Both the position numbers and the translations under genes were made by a program. DNA of 64,000 nucleotides from Shewanella polaris (GTDB taxonomy: Bacteria; Pseudomonadota; Gammaproteobacteria; Enterobacterales; Shewanellaceae). The notes below the pieces were generated by a model, which worked only from the letters and a program-made list of their open reading frames with translations, did no database searches and had not been told where the DNA came from. Where the stretch lies: NCBI RefSeq assembly GCF_006385555.1, contig NZ_CP041036.1:1302001-1366000 (forward strand), written 5' to 3'. Positions 1-9,046 of this stretch are shown piece by piece. Numbering within the stretch: the first letter of the stretch is position 1; each line of letters starts with the position of its first letter.

Positions 1-252
1 ATGAATTGGCTGATGGGGCAGATCCTACGCAAGAAGATCAAGCTGCAAGGCTTTATCATTTTTGATGATTTTGGCTATCTCTACCCCGACTTTGCCAAGG
101 AGATGGGGGGCTGGGTTGAAAGTGGCAAGATCAAATACCGTGAAGAGAATATTGAGGGATTGGAAAATGCTCTTCATGCATTCATCGGTCTGCTTAACGG
201 TGAGAATTTCGGCAAGCGCGTGATCCACGTGGGCCAACAAATCAAAGTCTAA
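1..252 (+). CDS. NADP-dependent oxidoreductase of the CurA/YncB (MDR) family, C-terminal part
   Basis: The gene runs off the left edge, so only the last 83 codons are seen; the ATG at base 1 is internal, not a start. The tail contains FDDFGYLYPDFAKEMGGWV, then KIKYREENIEGLENALHAF and GENFGKRVIHV. This order is typical of the C terminus of zinc-independent medium-chain reductases related to leukotriene B4 dehydrogenase and curcumin reductase, which reduce activated double bonds with NADPH. The next gene on the same strand is an aldehyde dehydrogenase 138 bases downstream, so the two may serve one detoxification or catabolic step; that is inference. The family call is good; the substrate is unknown. 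Confidence 0.75.
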   Translation: MNWLMGQILRKKIKLQGFIIFDDFGYLYPDFAKEMGGWVESGKIKYREENIEGLENALHAFIGLLNGENFGKRVIHVGQQIKV

Positions 253-390
253 CTCATAACAATCATGATGTACTGACTTGGCCCTAGGACGAGTAACGCC
301 GCACTGGCACAAGCTTTTGCAACATTGGACCGGGGACGGTTTTGAAACATCAGTCCCCCGTTGGTACATTATCCAACAAAGGTAACTATT

Positions 391-1773
391 ATGACTTATG
401 AAACACGTAATCCTTATACGGGTGCTCTTCTGGTCACTTTCCCGGATTCAACCGACTTCGAGGTTAATCAAGCGATTGAAAATGCGCATGTTGCATTTTT
501 ATCATGGAAAGAAACAGGGTTTACAGAACGCGCACGCGTGATGCACGCCGCGGCAGAGATATTACGCCGTGAGGTTGATTATTTCGCCAATCTGCTGACT
601 ATCGAGATGGGGAAACTTGTATCCGAAGCTAAAGCCGAAGTTGCTCTGTCGGCAGATATTTTTGATTACTATGCAACTAATGCCCAAACGCTGCTGGCAC
701 CGCAAAAGCTGCCCGTTACCGATTACGAGGCCGAGATTATCGCCGAGCCGCTAGGGGTATTGTTGGCGATTGAGCCATGGAATTTTCCGTTTTATCAGGT
801 GGTCCGAATTGCGGCACCACAAATATCTGCAGGTAATACCCTGTTGCTTAAGCATGCGTCTAATGTTCCGCAGGCTGCTGCTGCATTTGAAAAATTAATG
901 TTGGAGGCTGGTTTGCCTCAGGGTGTGTTCAAAAATCTCTATGCAACACGGTCGCAACTCGAAACCATCATTAATGATCCACGAGTTCATGGGGTAGCAT
1001 TAACAGGGTCGGAAAGGGCTGGTGCAGTTGTTGCCGCTCAGGCAGGTAAGGCTTTGAAGAAATCGACGCTTGAACTTGGCGGTGCGGATGCATTTGTTGT
1101 TCTAGCCGATGCTGAGATGGAAAAAACCATCAACTGGGCGGTCTTTGGCCGCCACTGGAATGGTGGTCAAGTATGTGTGTCCTCAAAGCGCATGATCATT
1201 GTTGATGAGGTGTATGATCGGTTTCTTGAGGGTTATATCGCCGGTGTTGCAAAACTGAAAGCGGGTGATCCATTTGAGCCATCCACTACCTTGGCGCCAC
1301 TTTCTTCTAGGGCTGCCGCAGATGACATTAAAGACAAGATACGCCAAGCGGTTTCTTATGGTGCCACGGCAACTGAAGTAGGGCCAAGTGTTCCTGATTC
1401 GGGCAATTTTGTGCAACCGACCATTCTGACTGATATTTCACAAGATAACCCAGCGCGCAACTGGGAGTTTTTTGGTCCGGTATCGATGTTGTTTCGTGCA
1501 AAGGATGAAGATGACGCTGTGCATATTGCAAATGATTCACCGTTTGGTTTGGGTGGGTCAGTTTTTACCGCCAATGCAAAGCACGGAGCAGAAGTCGCTA
1601 AGCGAATATCCACAGGTATGGTTTTCGTTAATCACCCTACAATGGCTAAAGCAGACTTGCCCTTTGGTGGTATAAGACGTTCAGGGTATGGCCGCGAACT
1701 TGTTGGTATCGGCATCAAGGAGTTCGTCAATCACAAGTTGATCTCAGTGGTTGATATAGACGCACCGTTCTAA
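391..1773 (+). CDS. NAD(P)-dependent succinate-semialdehyde/aldehyde dehydrogenase, Sad (YneI)-like
   Basis: A 460-residue aldehyde dehydrogenase, full length for the family. It oxidises an aldehyde to the acid with NAD(P)+. The general base Glu228 lies in LELGGADAFVVL and the catalytic Cys262 in WNGGQVCVSSKRM; the C terminus has LPFGGIRRSGYGRELVGIGIKEF. Similarity of wording is closest to E. coli Sad, which uses succinate semialdehyde, but the substrate cannot be read from sequence. The ATG at 391 is chosen over a TTG at 361 because it matches the usual family start (MTYETRNPYTG) and has AAAGGT 7 bases upstream. Codon use by eye is more GC-rich than in most neighbours. A perfect inverted repeat follows the stop. 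Confidence 0.85.
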   Translation: MTYETRNPYTGALLVTFPDSTDFEVNQAIENAHVAFLSWKETGFTERARVMHAAAEILRREVDYFANLLTIEMGKLVSEAKAEVALSADIFDYYATNAQTLLAPQKLPVTDYEAEIIAEPLGVLLAIEPWNFPFYQVVRIAAPQISAGNTLLLKHASNVPQAAAAFEKLMLEAGLPQGVFKNLYATRSQLETIINDPRVHGVALTGSERAGAVVAAQAGKALKKSTLELGGADAFVVLADAEMEKTINWAVFGRHWNGGQVCVSSKRMIIVDEVYDRFLEGYIAGVAKLKAGDPFEPSTTLAPLSSRAAADDIKDKIRQAVSYGATATEVGPSVPDSGNFVQPTILTDISQDNPARNWEFFGPVSMLFRAKDEDDAVHIANDSPFGLGGSVFTANAKHGAEVAKRISTGMVFVNHPTMAKADLPFGGIRRSGYGRELVGIGIKEFVNHKLISVVDIDAPF

Positions 1774-1781
1774 TACTCATT

Positions 1782-1808
1782 GCCAATCCGATCATTGGTC
1801 GGATTGGC
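1782..1808 (+). terminator. Inverted repeat after the aldehyde dehydrogenase gene
   Basis: GCCAATCCGA and TCGGATTGGC form a perfect 10-bp stem with a 7-base loop, 8 bases after the stop codon. Only a short T-rich stretch (TTATT) follows, so it may be a weak terminator or a 3' end stabiliser. Confidence 0.55.
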
Positions 1809-1880
1809 TTATTCAACATAAGTTTATAACGGTAAACTGTTAATCGTTATACATTCATCCCGCTAAACCAAAAACCGCTA

Positions 1881-1913
1881 AATATAAAAACACCAACACT
1901 TAATGTTGGTGTT
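1881..1913 (-). terminator. Rho-independent terminator of the TetR gene
   Basis: AACACCAACA (1889-1898) pairs perfectly with TGTTGGTGTT (1904-1913) across a 5-base loop. Read on the minus strand the stem is followed by TTTTTATATT, the U-tract expected of a terminator, about 140 bases past the tetR-type gene stop. Confidence 0.65.
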
Positions 1914-2051
1914 TAGGTGCTAATCATGGGTGTCACAAAGGCCATCGAATTGGCTCATATCATTCACCTGTCATTAATAATATCAGCAATGTTACGCGTC
2001 CAAATCTACAAGCCCTAATATGAGTAAAATACTATTCTCGTAAAGCGTGAT

Positions 2052-2612
2052 TTAAGCACTTAACCAAGGTAGTAGTGCATTAATAGTCTGAGTGATTGTG
2101 TTTGCGGAGTCAGCTTGGTAGCCGTATATACGAATACCAAAAATAACGGTCATTAACTGTGCCGCATAAGCTTTGGCTTGTTCTTCGGTGTGGCTTTTAC
2201 GTAAGTAATCGACATAAATTAGCTCAATGTTGGCCAATTGGGCTGAGGCAAACTGATACAGTTTATTGCCTTGTGATGCCAATTCAAGTTGCGTTTTAAT
2301 TAAAAAGCAACCGCAGTAATCGCAAGCTTTAGATTGCTCAACCAAATCTTGTAAAATTTGTTTAATCGCCGCATTAACACTTGGTGCATTGGCCATCTTC
2401 TGGTGAACCGCGTTAATTGAAAATTCGGCGTAGCGTGCTAACGCGGCTTGGAAAAGCCCTTCTTTACTTTCAAACTCATGGTAAATGCTACCAGGCTTTA
2501 AACCAGTGGCTTTAGTGATTTGTTGAATGCTTGATGCTGCATAGCCTTGCTGCCAAAACAACTTGATGACGTTATCTAACACGTCTTCTCTTTGGTAATT
2601 CTTTTTTGCCAT
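2052..2612 (-). CDS. TetR/AcrR family transcriptional regulator with a CxxCxC cluster
   Basis: A 186-residue protein with an N-terminal TetR DNA-binding domain: helix-turn-helix around SSIQQITKATGLKPGSIYHEF (about residues 25-46), followed by KEGLFQAALARYAEF. The C-terminal ligand domain contains SKACDYCGCFLIKTQLELAS near residue 95; GCxLxxTxLEL is common in this subgroup, but the extra cysteines giving CDYCGC are notable and could be redox- or thiol-sensing. GAGGATGAGA precedes the ATG. It faces the aldehyde dehydrogenase gene convergently and is divergent from the hybrid kinase. It probably represses its own gene and a nearby efflux or detoxification gene; the ligand is unknown. Confidence 0.85.
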   Translation of the reverse strand: MAKKNYQREDVLDNVIKLFWQQGYAASSIQQITKATGLKPGSIYHEFESKEGLFQAALARYAEFSINAVHQKMANAPSVNAAIKQILQDLVEQSKACDYCGCFLIKTQLELASQGNKLYQFASAQLANIELIYVDYLRKSHTEEQAKAYAAQLMTVIFGIRIYGYQADSANTITQTINALLPWLSA

Positions 2613-2961
2613 GACATCTCATCCTCATCGTACTTTATATATGGATTAGCTGATTAAACCGAATTGTTATCGATAAAGCAATAATAGCTATAATAACACT
2701 ATTTGAATGACTGTTCAAAAATGGTTTGAATTTAATATTTATAGTGATTCAAAACGACACAAAGTGTGCTGGAGACTATTTTGAGATCATCTTGACCACT
2801 TGTCAGCTTTTTCTTGCCAGCGCTTTTTATCTATCAGCATCTCTTTAAATTGCCACCCTGATAATATGACATTGGCACGGTTTAAAAAACTATATTTTTC
2901 AATGTCTAGCTTGTAAAATTTGTTGTTCTCGTCCACAGTTAATCGCAATGACTCTTAATTA
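2613..2961. other. Intergenic region between TetR gene and hybrid kinase
   Basis: About 350 AT-rich bases holding the two divergent promoters. No coding sequence was recognised. The only clear structure is the TTCAAA-N5-TTTGAA repeat listed separately. Confidence 0.6.
2714..2730. promoter_or_regulatory. Possible TetR operator (6-5-6 inverted repeat)
   Basis: TTCAAA, five bases, TTTGAA: a perfect dyad of 17 bases about 100 bases upstream of the TetR-family start. TetR regulators usually bind such dyads near their own promoter. Assignment is by position only. Confidence 0.3.
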
Positions 2962-5900
2962 ATGATTAAAATGACCAAACTATCTAGCTATAAAAATGCA
3001 CTAAAATGGGGTTTAGGAGTGTTGACCTTAGGTTTAGTGGTCAGTTTTGCTATTGCTGTCAGTGTTAAGAATCAAAATAACATCATTATTAACCAATCAC
3101 TTGAATCTGTAACCGAGCAGGTTACCAATAATATTATTGATCGTATCGTACTGTATCAATATGGTTTACGCGGTGCGAGAGGTGCTGTTTCTACGATTGG
3201 TGAAGATAAAATTACCCGCGAAATTTTTAAAAAATATAGCTCAACTCGAGATATTGGCAGTGAGTTTCCTGGGGCTCGAGGGTTTGGCTATATTCGCCGA
3301 GTACCTGTAGCTGATGAAGCCCGTTTTGTCGAAAAGCAGAAATTAAATGATTGGCCTAATTTTACCATTAAGCAACTAAATGCTCATGATGGTGAACGCT
3401 ATCTCGTTCAATATATTGAATATGTTGACCCCATTGAATCGAATTATTTGGCTGTAGGGTTAGATATTGCTTCGGAAGATAACCGCAGGATTGCGGCAAA
3501 GAATTCATATTTGAGCGGTGAAGTTCGCTTAACTGGGCCGATTACCTTAATACAAGCCACAGGTCTTCCGTTACAATCATTTCTCATTTTAATGCCGATT
3601 TACCATACAGGTTTTACACCCGTAACCCTTGAAGAAAGAGAAAAACAAGCATTTGGTTGGAGTTATGCGCCATTAGCCGCTAATGAAGTGTTTGCCAATA
3701 TAGACCTATCAAGAAATTCAGCAAAGTTGACCTTAATTGATATTACTGATGATAAAAATACCGTTATTTTTTATCAAACTCATGCTGAGGATACAAATAT
3801 ACTCTCTGGATATGATTCATCGTTAGAACGAGATATTTTTGGCCGCAAGTGGCGAGTGTCGTTAAGCGCTTATCCTAATTTTATTAGTGAGTTACATTTA
3901 ACTAATCCTACTGTTGTGTTTCTTTATGGCTCGGTTTTAAGCTTATTACTTGCTGGGGTAGTTGGATTATATGCGTTTAATCAGCGCCGTAAACGGATAC
4001 TGTTAGCCGATACAGCAAGACGCGCTAATATTCTTGAACATTCTCTTGATGCCATTATTAGTTATGATTGTGATGGCATTATTACTGGATGGAATCAAGG
4101 TGCTGAAAACCTATTTGACTATAAAGAACAAGAAGTGCTTGGCTCTAAAAGTACTGATTTTATTATTCCTGAAGGTGATAGTGAACGAGAGATATTACAC
4201 TTTGCTCAAGTGCTGAAGGGGAAGCCGATATTAAATTATGTGTGCCAGCACAAGCGTAAAGATAGCGAGTTACTCTCTACTTCGATGACGTCAATGGCTA
4301 TTTATAATGAATTAGGCGTGATCACCGGTGTGAGTCAGACTATTCGTGATATTACGCTGCAGCAAAAAGCTGAAAAACAAATTTTAAACCATAATGCTCG
4401 ACTTGAACGAAAAGTGACAGAAAGGACTCATGCTTTACAACAAGCATTATTAGAAAATAAAACCTTGCTGGATAATATTAACCAGCAATTACTTTACTCA
4501 GAAACCGACAGTGATGGGGTTATCCTTGCTGTTAACGATTATTTCTGCATTGCATCAGGCTTTACCCGCGAGCAAATGATCGGCCAAAAACATTCTATTT
4601 TAAAGTCTAACGAACATGATGATATTTTTTGGGCAAACATGTGGCAAACGATTACCTCTGGTAAGACTTGGCAAGGTGAAATTTGTAACATTGATAAGCA
4701 AGGCAATGTGAAATGGTTTGATACTGTTATAGCTCCTGTAATGAATGATAACGGTGATCTTGAACGTTGTATTGCACTCCGAATAGATATTACTGAACGT
4801 AAAAATACCCAACTTGAAAATAATGAACTCGCGGCTTTACTTACCAATGTGCTTGCCGCAGCATCGGAAGTCGCCATTATTTCGACCGATGATGACGGTA
4901 TTATTAATATTTTTAACCGCGGTGCAGAGTTATTACTTGGCTACCAGGCTGAAGAGGTTGTGGGCATAAAAAGCCCTGCAATATGGCACCTTCCCGCTGA
5001 AGTTCGTCAACGCAGCAAAGAGTTAAGTGAAGAATTTGGTGAAGATATTGGTGTCGCTGATGTTTTTGTATATGGTCCGAAAAATGTCGGTCCCGAAACG
5101 CGTACTTGGACATACGTGCGTAAAGATTGCTCACAATGTCAAGTGTCGTTATCGTTATCGGCTATGCGTGACCACAATGGGGACATTATTGGTTTTCTGG
5201 GTGTAGCTTTAAACATCGATCAAATGCTCAAACAACAAGAAGAGTTAGTGTCGGCCAGTAATCAACTGATCAAAGCGGCTGAAGTAGCAGAATTAGGCAT
5301 TTATGATTTAGATTTAGTCGCTGATAATTTGCAGTGGAATGATCGTATGTTTGCCATGTACGATTATCCATTAACGCTCGGTGAAACAGGGTTAAGTTAT
5401 CAACATTGGCAACAACGGATCCACCCAGATGACATCGCTATGGCTGAACGGGCTTTACAACAAGCCGTTGATTCTTTAAAAACCACTTACGAGACGACAT
5501 TTAGGATTATTACCCGCTCAAATCAAATTCGTTATATTCATGCAGGAGCCCAAATATATTACGACAAATCGGATAAACCCGTGCGTTTTGTTGGGGTTAA
5601 CCGTGACATCACTGAGCAACACGAACTAGAACAAACATTGCGATTCGCTAAGCAAGCTGCTGATGCCGCTAGTGCCGCTAAATCTGCATTTTTAGCCAAT
5701 ATGAGCCATGAAATTCGTACCCCAATGAATGCCGTACTAGGTATGCTTCAACTTATTCAACATTCTGATATGAGCCTTCAACAAGCTGATTATGTGACTA
5801 AAGCCGAGAGTGCCGCGAAATCATTACTAGGACTGTTAAATGATATTTTAGACTTTTCTAAAATTGATGCGGGTAAATTAGAACTTGATTTGCATCCGCT

Positions 5901-7866
5901 TCAACTCGAAACCTTAATGCGCGAATTAGCGGTGATGTTGGCGACTAATGGACACAGTAAAAATGTAGAAGTTATTTTTGATTTAGATCCGGCTATTCCT
6001 TACTTGATTGAAGGTGATGAGCTTCGTTTGCGTCAAGTATTGTTAAACCTTGCGGGTAATGCGATTAAATTTACCGCTGAAGGTCACGTAATTGTCAGTG
6101 TTGTGTGTAATGAATTGACTGCAAACCAAGTGAGTTTAACCATGTCGATTACAGATACTGGCATCGGAATTAGTCAAGAACAGGGCGATAAAATTTTCCA
6201 AGGTTTTGTTCAAGCAGAATCTTCAACCTCAAGACGATTTGGCGGTACTGGATTGGGCTTAGCGATTACCAAACGTCTGGTTGAATTGATGGGGGGCGAA
6301 TTAACCTTAACAAGTCAGGTTGGCGAGGGGAGCCGTTTTGAGTTTAATTTAATATTTAAGATTATCGAAGTAACCAACAACGATTGTAATATTGATTTAC
6401 AAGATAAGAATATTCTGATTGTTGATGACAGTGAGATGAGCCGTAAAATTTTATCAAAAACCTTAACGACCCACGGCGCACTTGTTAGTGAAGCACATAA
6501 TAGTAAACAGGCAATTGATCTTATTGAGCAAAGTTTACAAGCCAGTAATCATTATGATGTGATTGTTATGGATTGGCGTATGCCTGATAAGAATGGTTTG
6601 GAAACCGCTAATCATATCCAAACGATGTTTCCTGTAGGCAAAGCACCTGCGATTATTATGTTAACTGCTTATGGCGCCGAGGTGATGGAACAAACCAAAC
6701 AATACCTTCAACCGCCTTTTGTGAATATGCTCACTAAACCTGTGACAGCCAATTTAATGCTTGAAGCCGTTTTTCAAGCCATTAATGGGGTAGCACAACC
6801 GTTACCTGCTAAAAAAATAACCCATTTAGCATTAAAAGGAGTCAGGGTGCTGGTGGTTGAAGATAATCAGCTTAACCGTCAAGTAATTGATGAGTTACTA
6901 CGCTTACAAGGTGCGATAGTGACCTTGGCTAAAGATGGTATTGAGGGGGTCGATTGGGTCACTAAGTCGAATAATCAATTTGATATTGTGATCATGGATA
7001 TGCAGATGCCGGTTATGGATGGGCTTGAGGCAACTCGCCTTATTCGTGCTGATGGCAGATTTAATGAGTTATCGATTTTGGCTATGACGGCTAACGCATC
7101 CCTTGCTGATAAAACATTATGTCTTGAGGCGGGTATGGATGATCATATTGCTAAGCCAATAGACATGACGAGTTTATTACCTTGTATGCTTAATCTCTTG
7201 GGCCTTGAAGATAATACTTATTCTGTTCCGGCAGTTAATAACGTGCCGATAGCATTAGCTGATGCGTATAACGATGATGATACCATTATAGAAAATTCAG
7301 ATTCTATTTTACGTCGTTTTGGTGGCGAGCGCGCATTTATCATTGATGTGATACATCATTTTGCAACTGAAATGCATGAGCAATTATCATTACTTACTCA
7401 GGCTTTTGAGCAACAAGATGACAATGCTATCAGTCTAGTTGCTCATACGATTAAAGGCACTGCGAGTAATATTGGTGCTAAGCGACTTGCCGCTTTTGCC
7501 GCTACACTAGAGCAAAATATGAAGCATGCTGTTGATGTCGATCCCGCGGCTTATTTAAGCCAAATGCAAGGCCAAATTAATGATAGTTTGCATATGTTAG
7601 AGATGTTATTTCCAGACGAAAGTGTTGAATTAACCGTAAATTCTCTAGAGAAAAAAATACTATTGCCGATAAAGAGCGTAGATTTGAATAAAATGGATCA
7701 ATTAATGGCGTTGTTAGTGGAACAAAATTTAGATGCCATAGAGTATCTTGAGCTTTTATTAAGTAATGTAGAGCTTGATGACCAAGTGTTAAAGTTGAAG
7801 AAACAAGTGAATCAACTTGAGTTTTTGGATGCTATCGATACCCTGAAATCGATAATAAAGGAGTGA
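2962..7866 (+). CDS. CHASE-PAS hybrid sensor histidine kinase with two receivers and HPt
   Basis: A 1634-residue membrane phosphorelay kinase. Order: TM helix about 15-33; extracytoplasmic CHASE-type sensor about 75-290; second TM about 317-339; four PAS-type segments beginning near 358, 503, 627 and 771, with a coiled stretch after the first; HisKA with phospho-accepting His916 in NMSHEIRTPMNAVLGM; HATPase with N box near 1030, DTGIGIS and GGTGLGLAI; receiver 1 with acidic pair 1155/1156 and Asp1204; receiver 2 with Asp1346; HPt with His1495 in VAHTIKGTASNIGA; then an about 110-residue helical tail. All phosphotransfer residues are present, so a full His-Asp-His relay is possible. The next gene, a REC-GGDEF cyclase three bases downstream, is the obvious output. 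ATG 2962 is used; ATG 2971 is an alternative and neither has a strong ribosome site. Confidence 0.92.
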   Translation: MIKMTKLSSYKNALKWGLGVLTLGLVVSFAIAVSVKNQNNIIINQSLESVTEQVTNNIIDRIVLYQYGLRGARGAVSTIGEDKITREIFKKYSSTRDIGSEFPGARGFGYIRRVPVADEARFVEKQKLNDWPNFTIKQLNAHDGERYLVQYIEYVDPIESNYLAVGLDIASEDNRRIAAKNSYLSGEVRLTGPITLIQATGLPLQSFLILMPIYHTGFTPVTLEEREKQAFGWSYAPLAANEVFANIDLSRNSAKLTLIDITDDKNTVIFYQTHAEDTNILSGYDSSLERDIFGRKWRVSLSAYPNFISELHLTNPTVVFLYGSVLSLLLAGVVGLYAFNQRRKRILLADTARRANILEHSLDAIISYDCDGIITGWNQGAENLFDYKEQEVLGSKSTDFIIPEGDSEREILHFAQVLKGKPILNYVCQHKRKDSELLSTSMTSMAIYNELGVITGVSQTIRDITLQQKAEKQILNHNARLERKVTERTHALQQALLENKTLLDNINQQLLYSETDSDGVILAVNDYFCIASGFTREQMIGQKHSILKSNEHDDIFWANMWQTITSGKTWQGEICNIDKQGNVKWFDTVIAPVMNDNGDLERCIALRIDITERKNTQLENNELAALLTNVLAAASEVAIISTDDDGIINIFNRGAELLLGYQAEEVVGIKSPAIWHLPAEVRQRSKELSEEFGEDIGVADVFVYGPKNVGPETRTWTYVRKDCSQCQVSLSLSAMRDHNGDIIGFLGVALNIDQMLKQQEELVSASNQLIKAAEVAELGIYDLDLVADNLQWNDRMFAMYDYPLTLGETGLSYQHWQQRIHPDDIAMAERALQQAVDSLKTTYETTFRIITRSNQIRYIHAGAQIYYDKSDKPVRFVGVNRDITEQHELEQTLRFAKQAADAASAAKSAFLANMSHEIRTPMNAVLGMLQLIQHSDMSLQQADYVTKAESAAKSLLGLLNDILDFSKIDAGKLELDLHPLQLETLMRELAVMLATNGHSKNVEVIFDLDPAIPYLIEGDELRLRQVLLNLAGNAIKFTAEGHVIVSVVCNELTANQVSLTMSITDTGIGISQEQGDKIFQGFVQAESSTSRRFGGTGLGLAITKRLVELMGGELTLTSQVGEGSRFEFNLIFKIIEVTNNDCNIDLQDKNILIVDDSEMSRKILSKTLTTHGALVSEAHNSKQAIDLIEQSLQASNHYDVIVMDWRMPDKNGLETANHIQTMFPVGKAPAIIMLTAYGAEVMEQTKQYLQPPFVNMLTKPVTANLMLEAVFQAINGVAQPLPAKKITHLALKGVRVLVVEDNQLNRQVIDELLRLQGAIVTLAKDGIEGVDWVTKSNNQFDIVIMDMQMPVMDGLEATRLIRADGRFNELSILAMTANASLADKTLCLEAGMDDHIAKPIDMTSLLPCMLNLLGLEDNTYSVPAVNNVPIALADAYNDDDTIIENSDSILRRFGGERAFIIDVIHHFATEMHEQLSLLTQAFEQQDDNAISLVAHTIKGTASNIGAKRLAAFAATLEQNMKHAVDVDPAAYLSQMQGQINDSLHMLEMLFPDESVELTVNSLEKKILLPIKSVDLNKMDQLMALLVEQNLDAIEYLELLLSNVELDDQVLKLKKQVNQLEFLDAIDTLKSIIKE

Positions 7867-7869
7867 TGC

Positions 7870-8826
7870 GTGTTCATAGATGAGTATATTTCTGGCGTAG
7901 CACCAGTTAAAGGGAAAATACTATTAGTTGATGATCAGGTTGTGAATATCAAAATATTACATCAACTATTGCAGGATGATTATGATATTTTTATGGCTCG
8001 TGATGGCCAACAGGCTATTGATATGTGTAAAAAAGTCAATCCTGATATTGTGTTGTTAGACATTGAAATGCCGATGATGAACGGATTTGATGTGTGCGCG
8101 CATTTAAAGAATGATCCTGATACTGAAGATATTGCCATTATTTTTGTGTCAGGTCATTTTGATGAAGAGAAAGAGGTGAAGGGCTTTCAGTTAGGGGCTG
8201 TGGATTTTATTCACAAACCCATTAATCCGGTGATCACCAAAACACGAGTTAAAAATCAGATCATGTTAAAATCACAGACTGATTTATTACGCACTATTGC
8301 ACTACTCGATGCATTAACTGGGGTAGCCAATCGACGTAAGTTTGAACAAACTTTGCCTATTTGTTGGTTGCAATGTGCGCGAGATAAGCATCCGTTGACC
8401 ATTATTATGCTCGATATTGATTTTTTTAAGCACTTCAATGATAACTATGGTCATGCCGAAGGTGATCGATGTTTACGTATAGTGGCCCAGAAAATACAAG
8501 ATACAGTTAATCGACCTTATGATTTAGTGGCGCGTTATGGTGGTGAAGAGTTTATCTGTATTTTACCCAATACTGACGCTATTGGCGGCACTTATGTGGC
8601 ACAGCAAATCGTCGACAGTATTTTGTCACTTAAAATCACTCATGAAAATTCTGATGTATCAGATTTTGTGACTATTAGCGCAGGAGTAGCAACGATTACG
8701 CCTCGTGGTGATTCATCTTACCAAGACCTTGTTAAGGCGGCGGATAAACAGCTGTATTTATCGAAGGACCGAGGCAGGAACAGAGTGATAGGTTGTGATA
8801 TTACAGACGACACCGTAGCGGTATAA
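7870..8826 (+). CDS. Response regulator diguanylate cyclase (REC-GGDEF)
   Basis: A 318-residue protein with an N-terminal receiver (LVDDQ; phospho-accepting Asp64 in VLLDIEMPMMNG; Lys in FIHKPINP) and a C-terminal GGDEF domain. The active-site motif is GGEEF at 224-228, and the allosteric RxxD I-site (RPYD, 215-218) lies five residues before it, so an active, product-inhibited c-di-GMP synthase is expected. The GTG start at 7870 has AAGGAG six bases upstream, and the start lies three bases after the stop of the hybrid kinase, which argues for coupled translation and for the kinase being its partner. Confidence 0.93.
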   Translation: MFIDEYISGVAPVKGKILLVDDQVVNIKILHQLLQDDYDIFMARDGQQAIDMCKKVNPDIVLLDIEMPMMNGFDVCAHLKNDPDTEDIAIIFVSGHFDEEKEVKGFQLGAVDFIHKPINPVITKTRVKNQIMLKSQTDLLRTIALLDALTGVANRRKFEQTLPICWLQCARDKHPLTIIMLDIDFFKHFNDNYGHAEGDRCLRIVAQKIQDTVNRPYDLVARYGGEEFICILPNTDAIGGTYVAQQIVDSILSLKITHENSDVSDFVTISAGVATITPRGDSSYQDLVKAADKQLYLSKDRGRNRVIGCDITDDTVAV

Positions 8827-8887
8827 TTCATTTTTTAATTAAACGGTCTAGTACGCTAATACTTTTAAATTTAGTATTATCAATGCT

Positions 8888-8925
8888 AATACACCCAAGC
8901 GACGTAACGCTAACTTGAGTGTATT
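8888..8925 (+). terminator. Stem-loop downstream of the REC-GGDEF gene
   Basis: AATACACCCAAG and CTTGAGTGTATT pair over 12 positions with one G:T mismatch and a 14-base loop. There is no T-tract after it, so it is only a possible terminator or mRNA end structure. Confidence 0.35.
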
Positions 8926-9046
8926 AACGCTGCAACCCCTTTCGAGTATAAGGTAGATTATCAATCTATTAATACGTCATTTATACAGATACTTATGTAT
9001 TACCCATCACTGATGACATTAATTAATAGGCGATACCGGGTTCATA

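Noticed and set aside
2870..2900. TTGGCACGG resembling a sigma-54 -24 element
   Set aside because: The -12 GC doublet is absent at the correct spacing (TTTAAAA instead of TTGCA-like).
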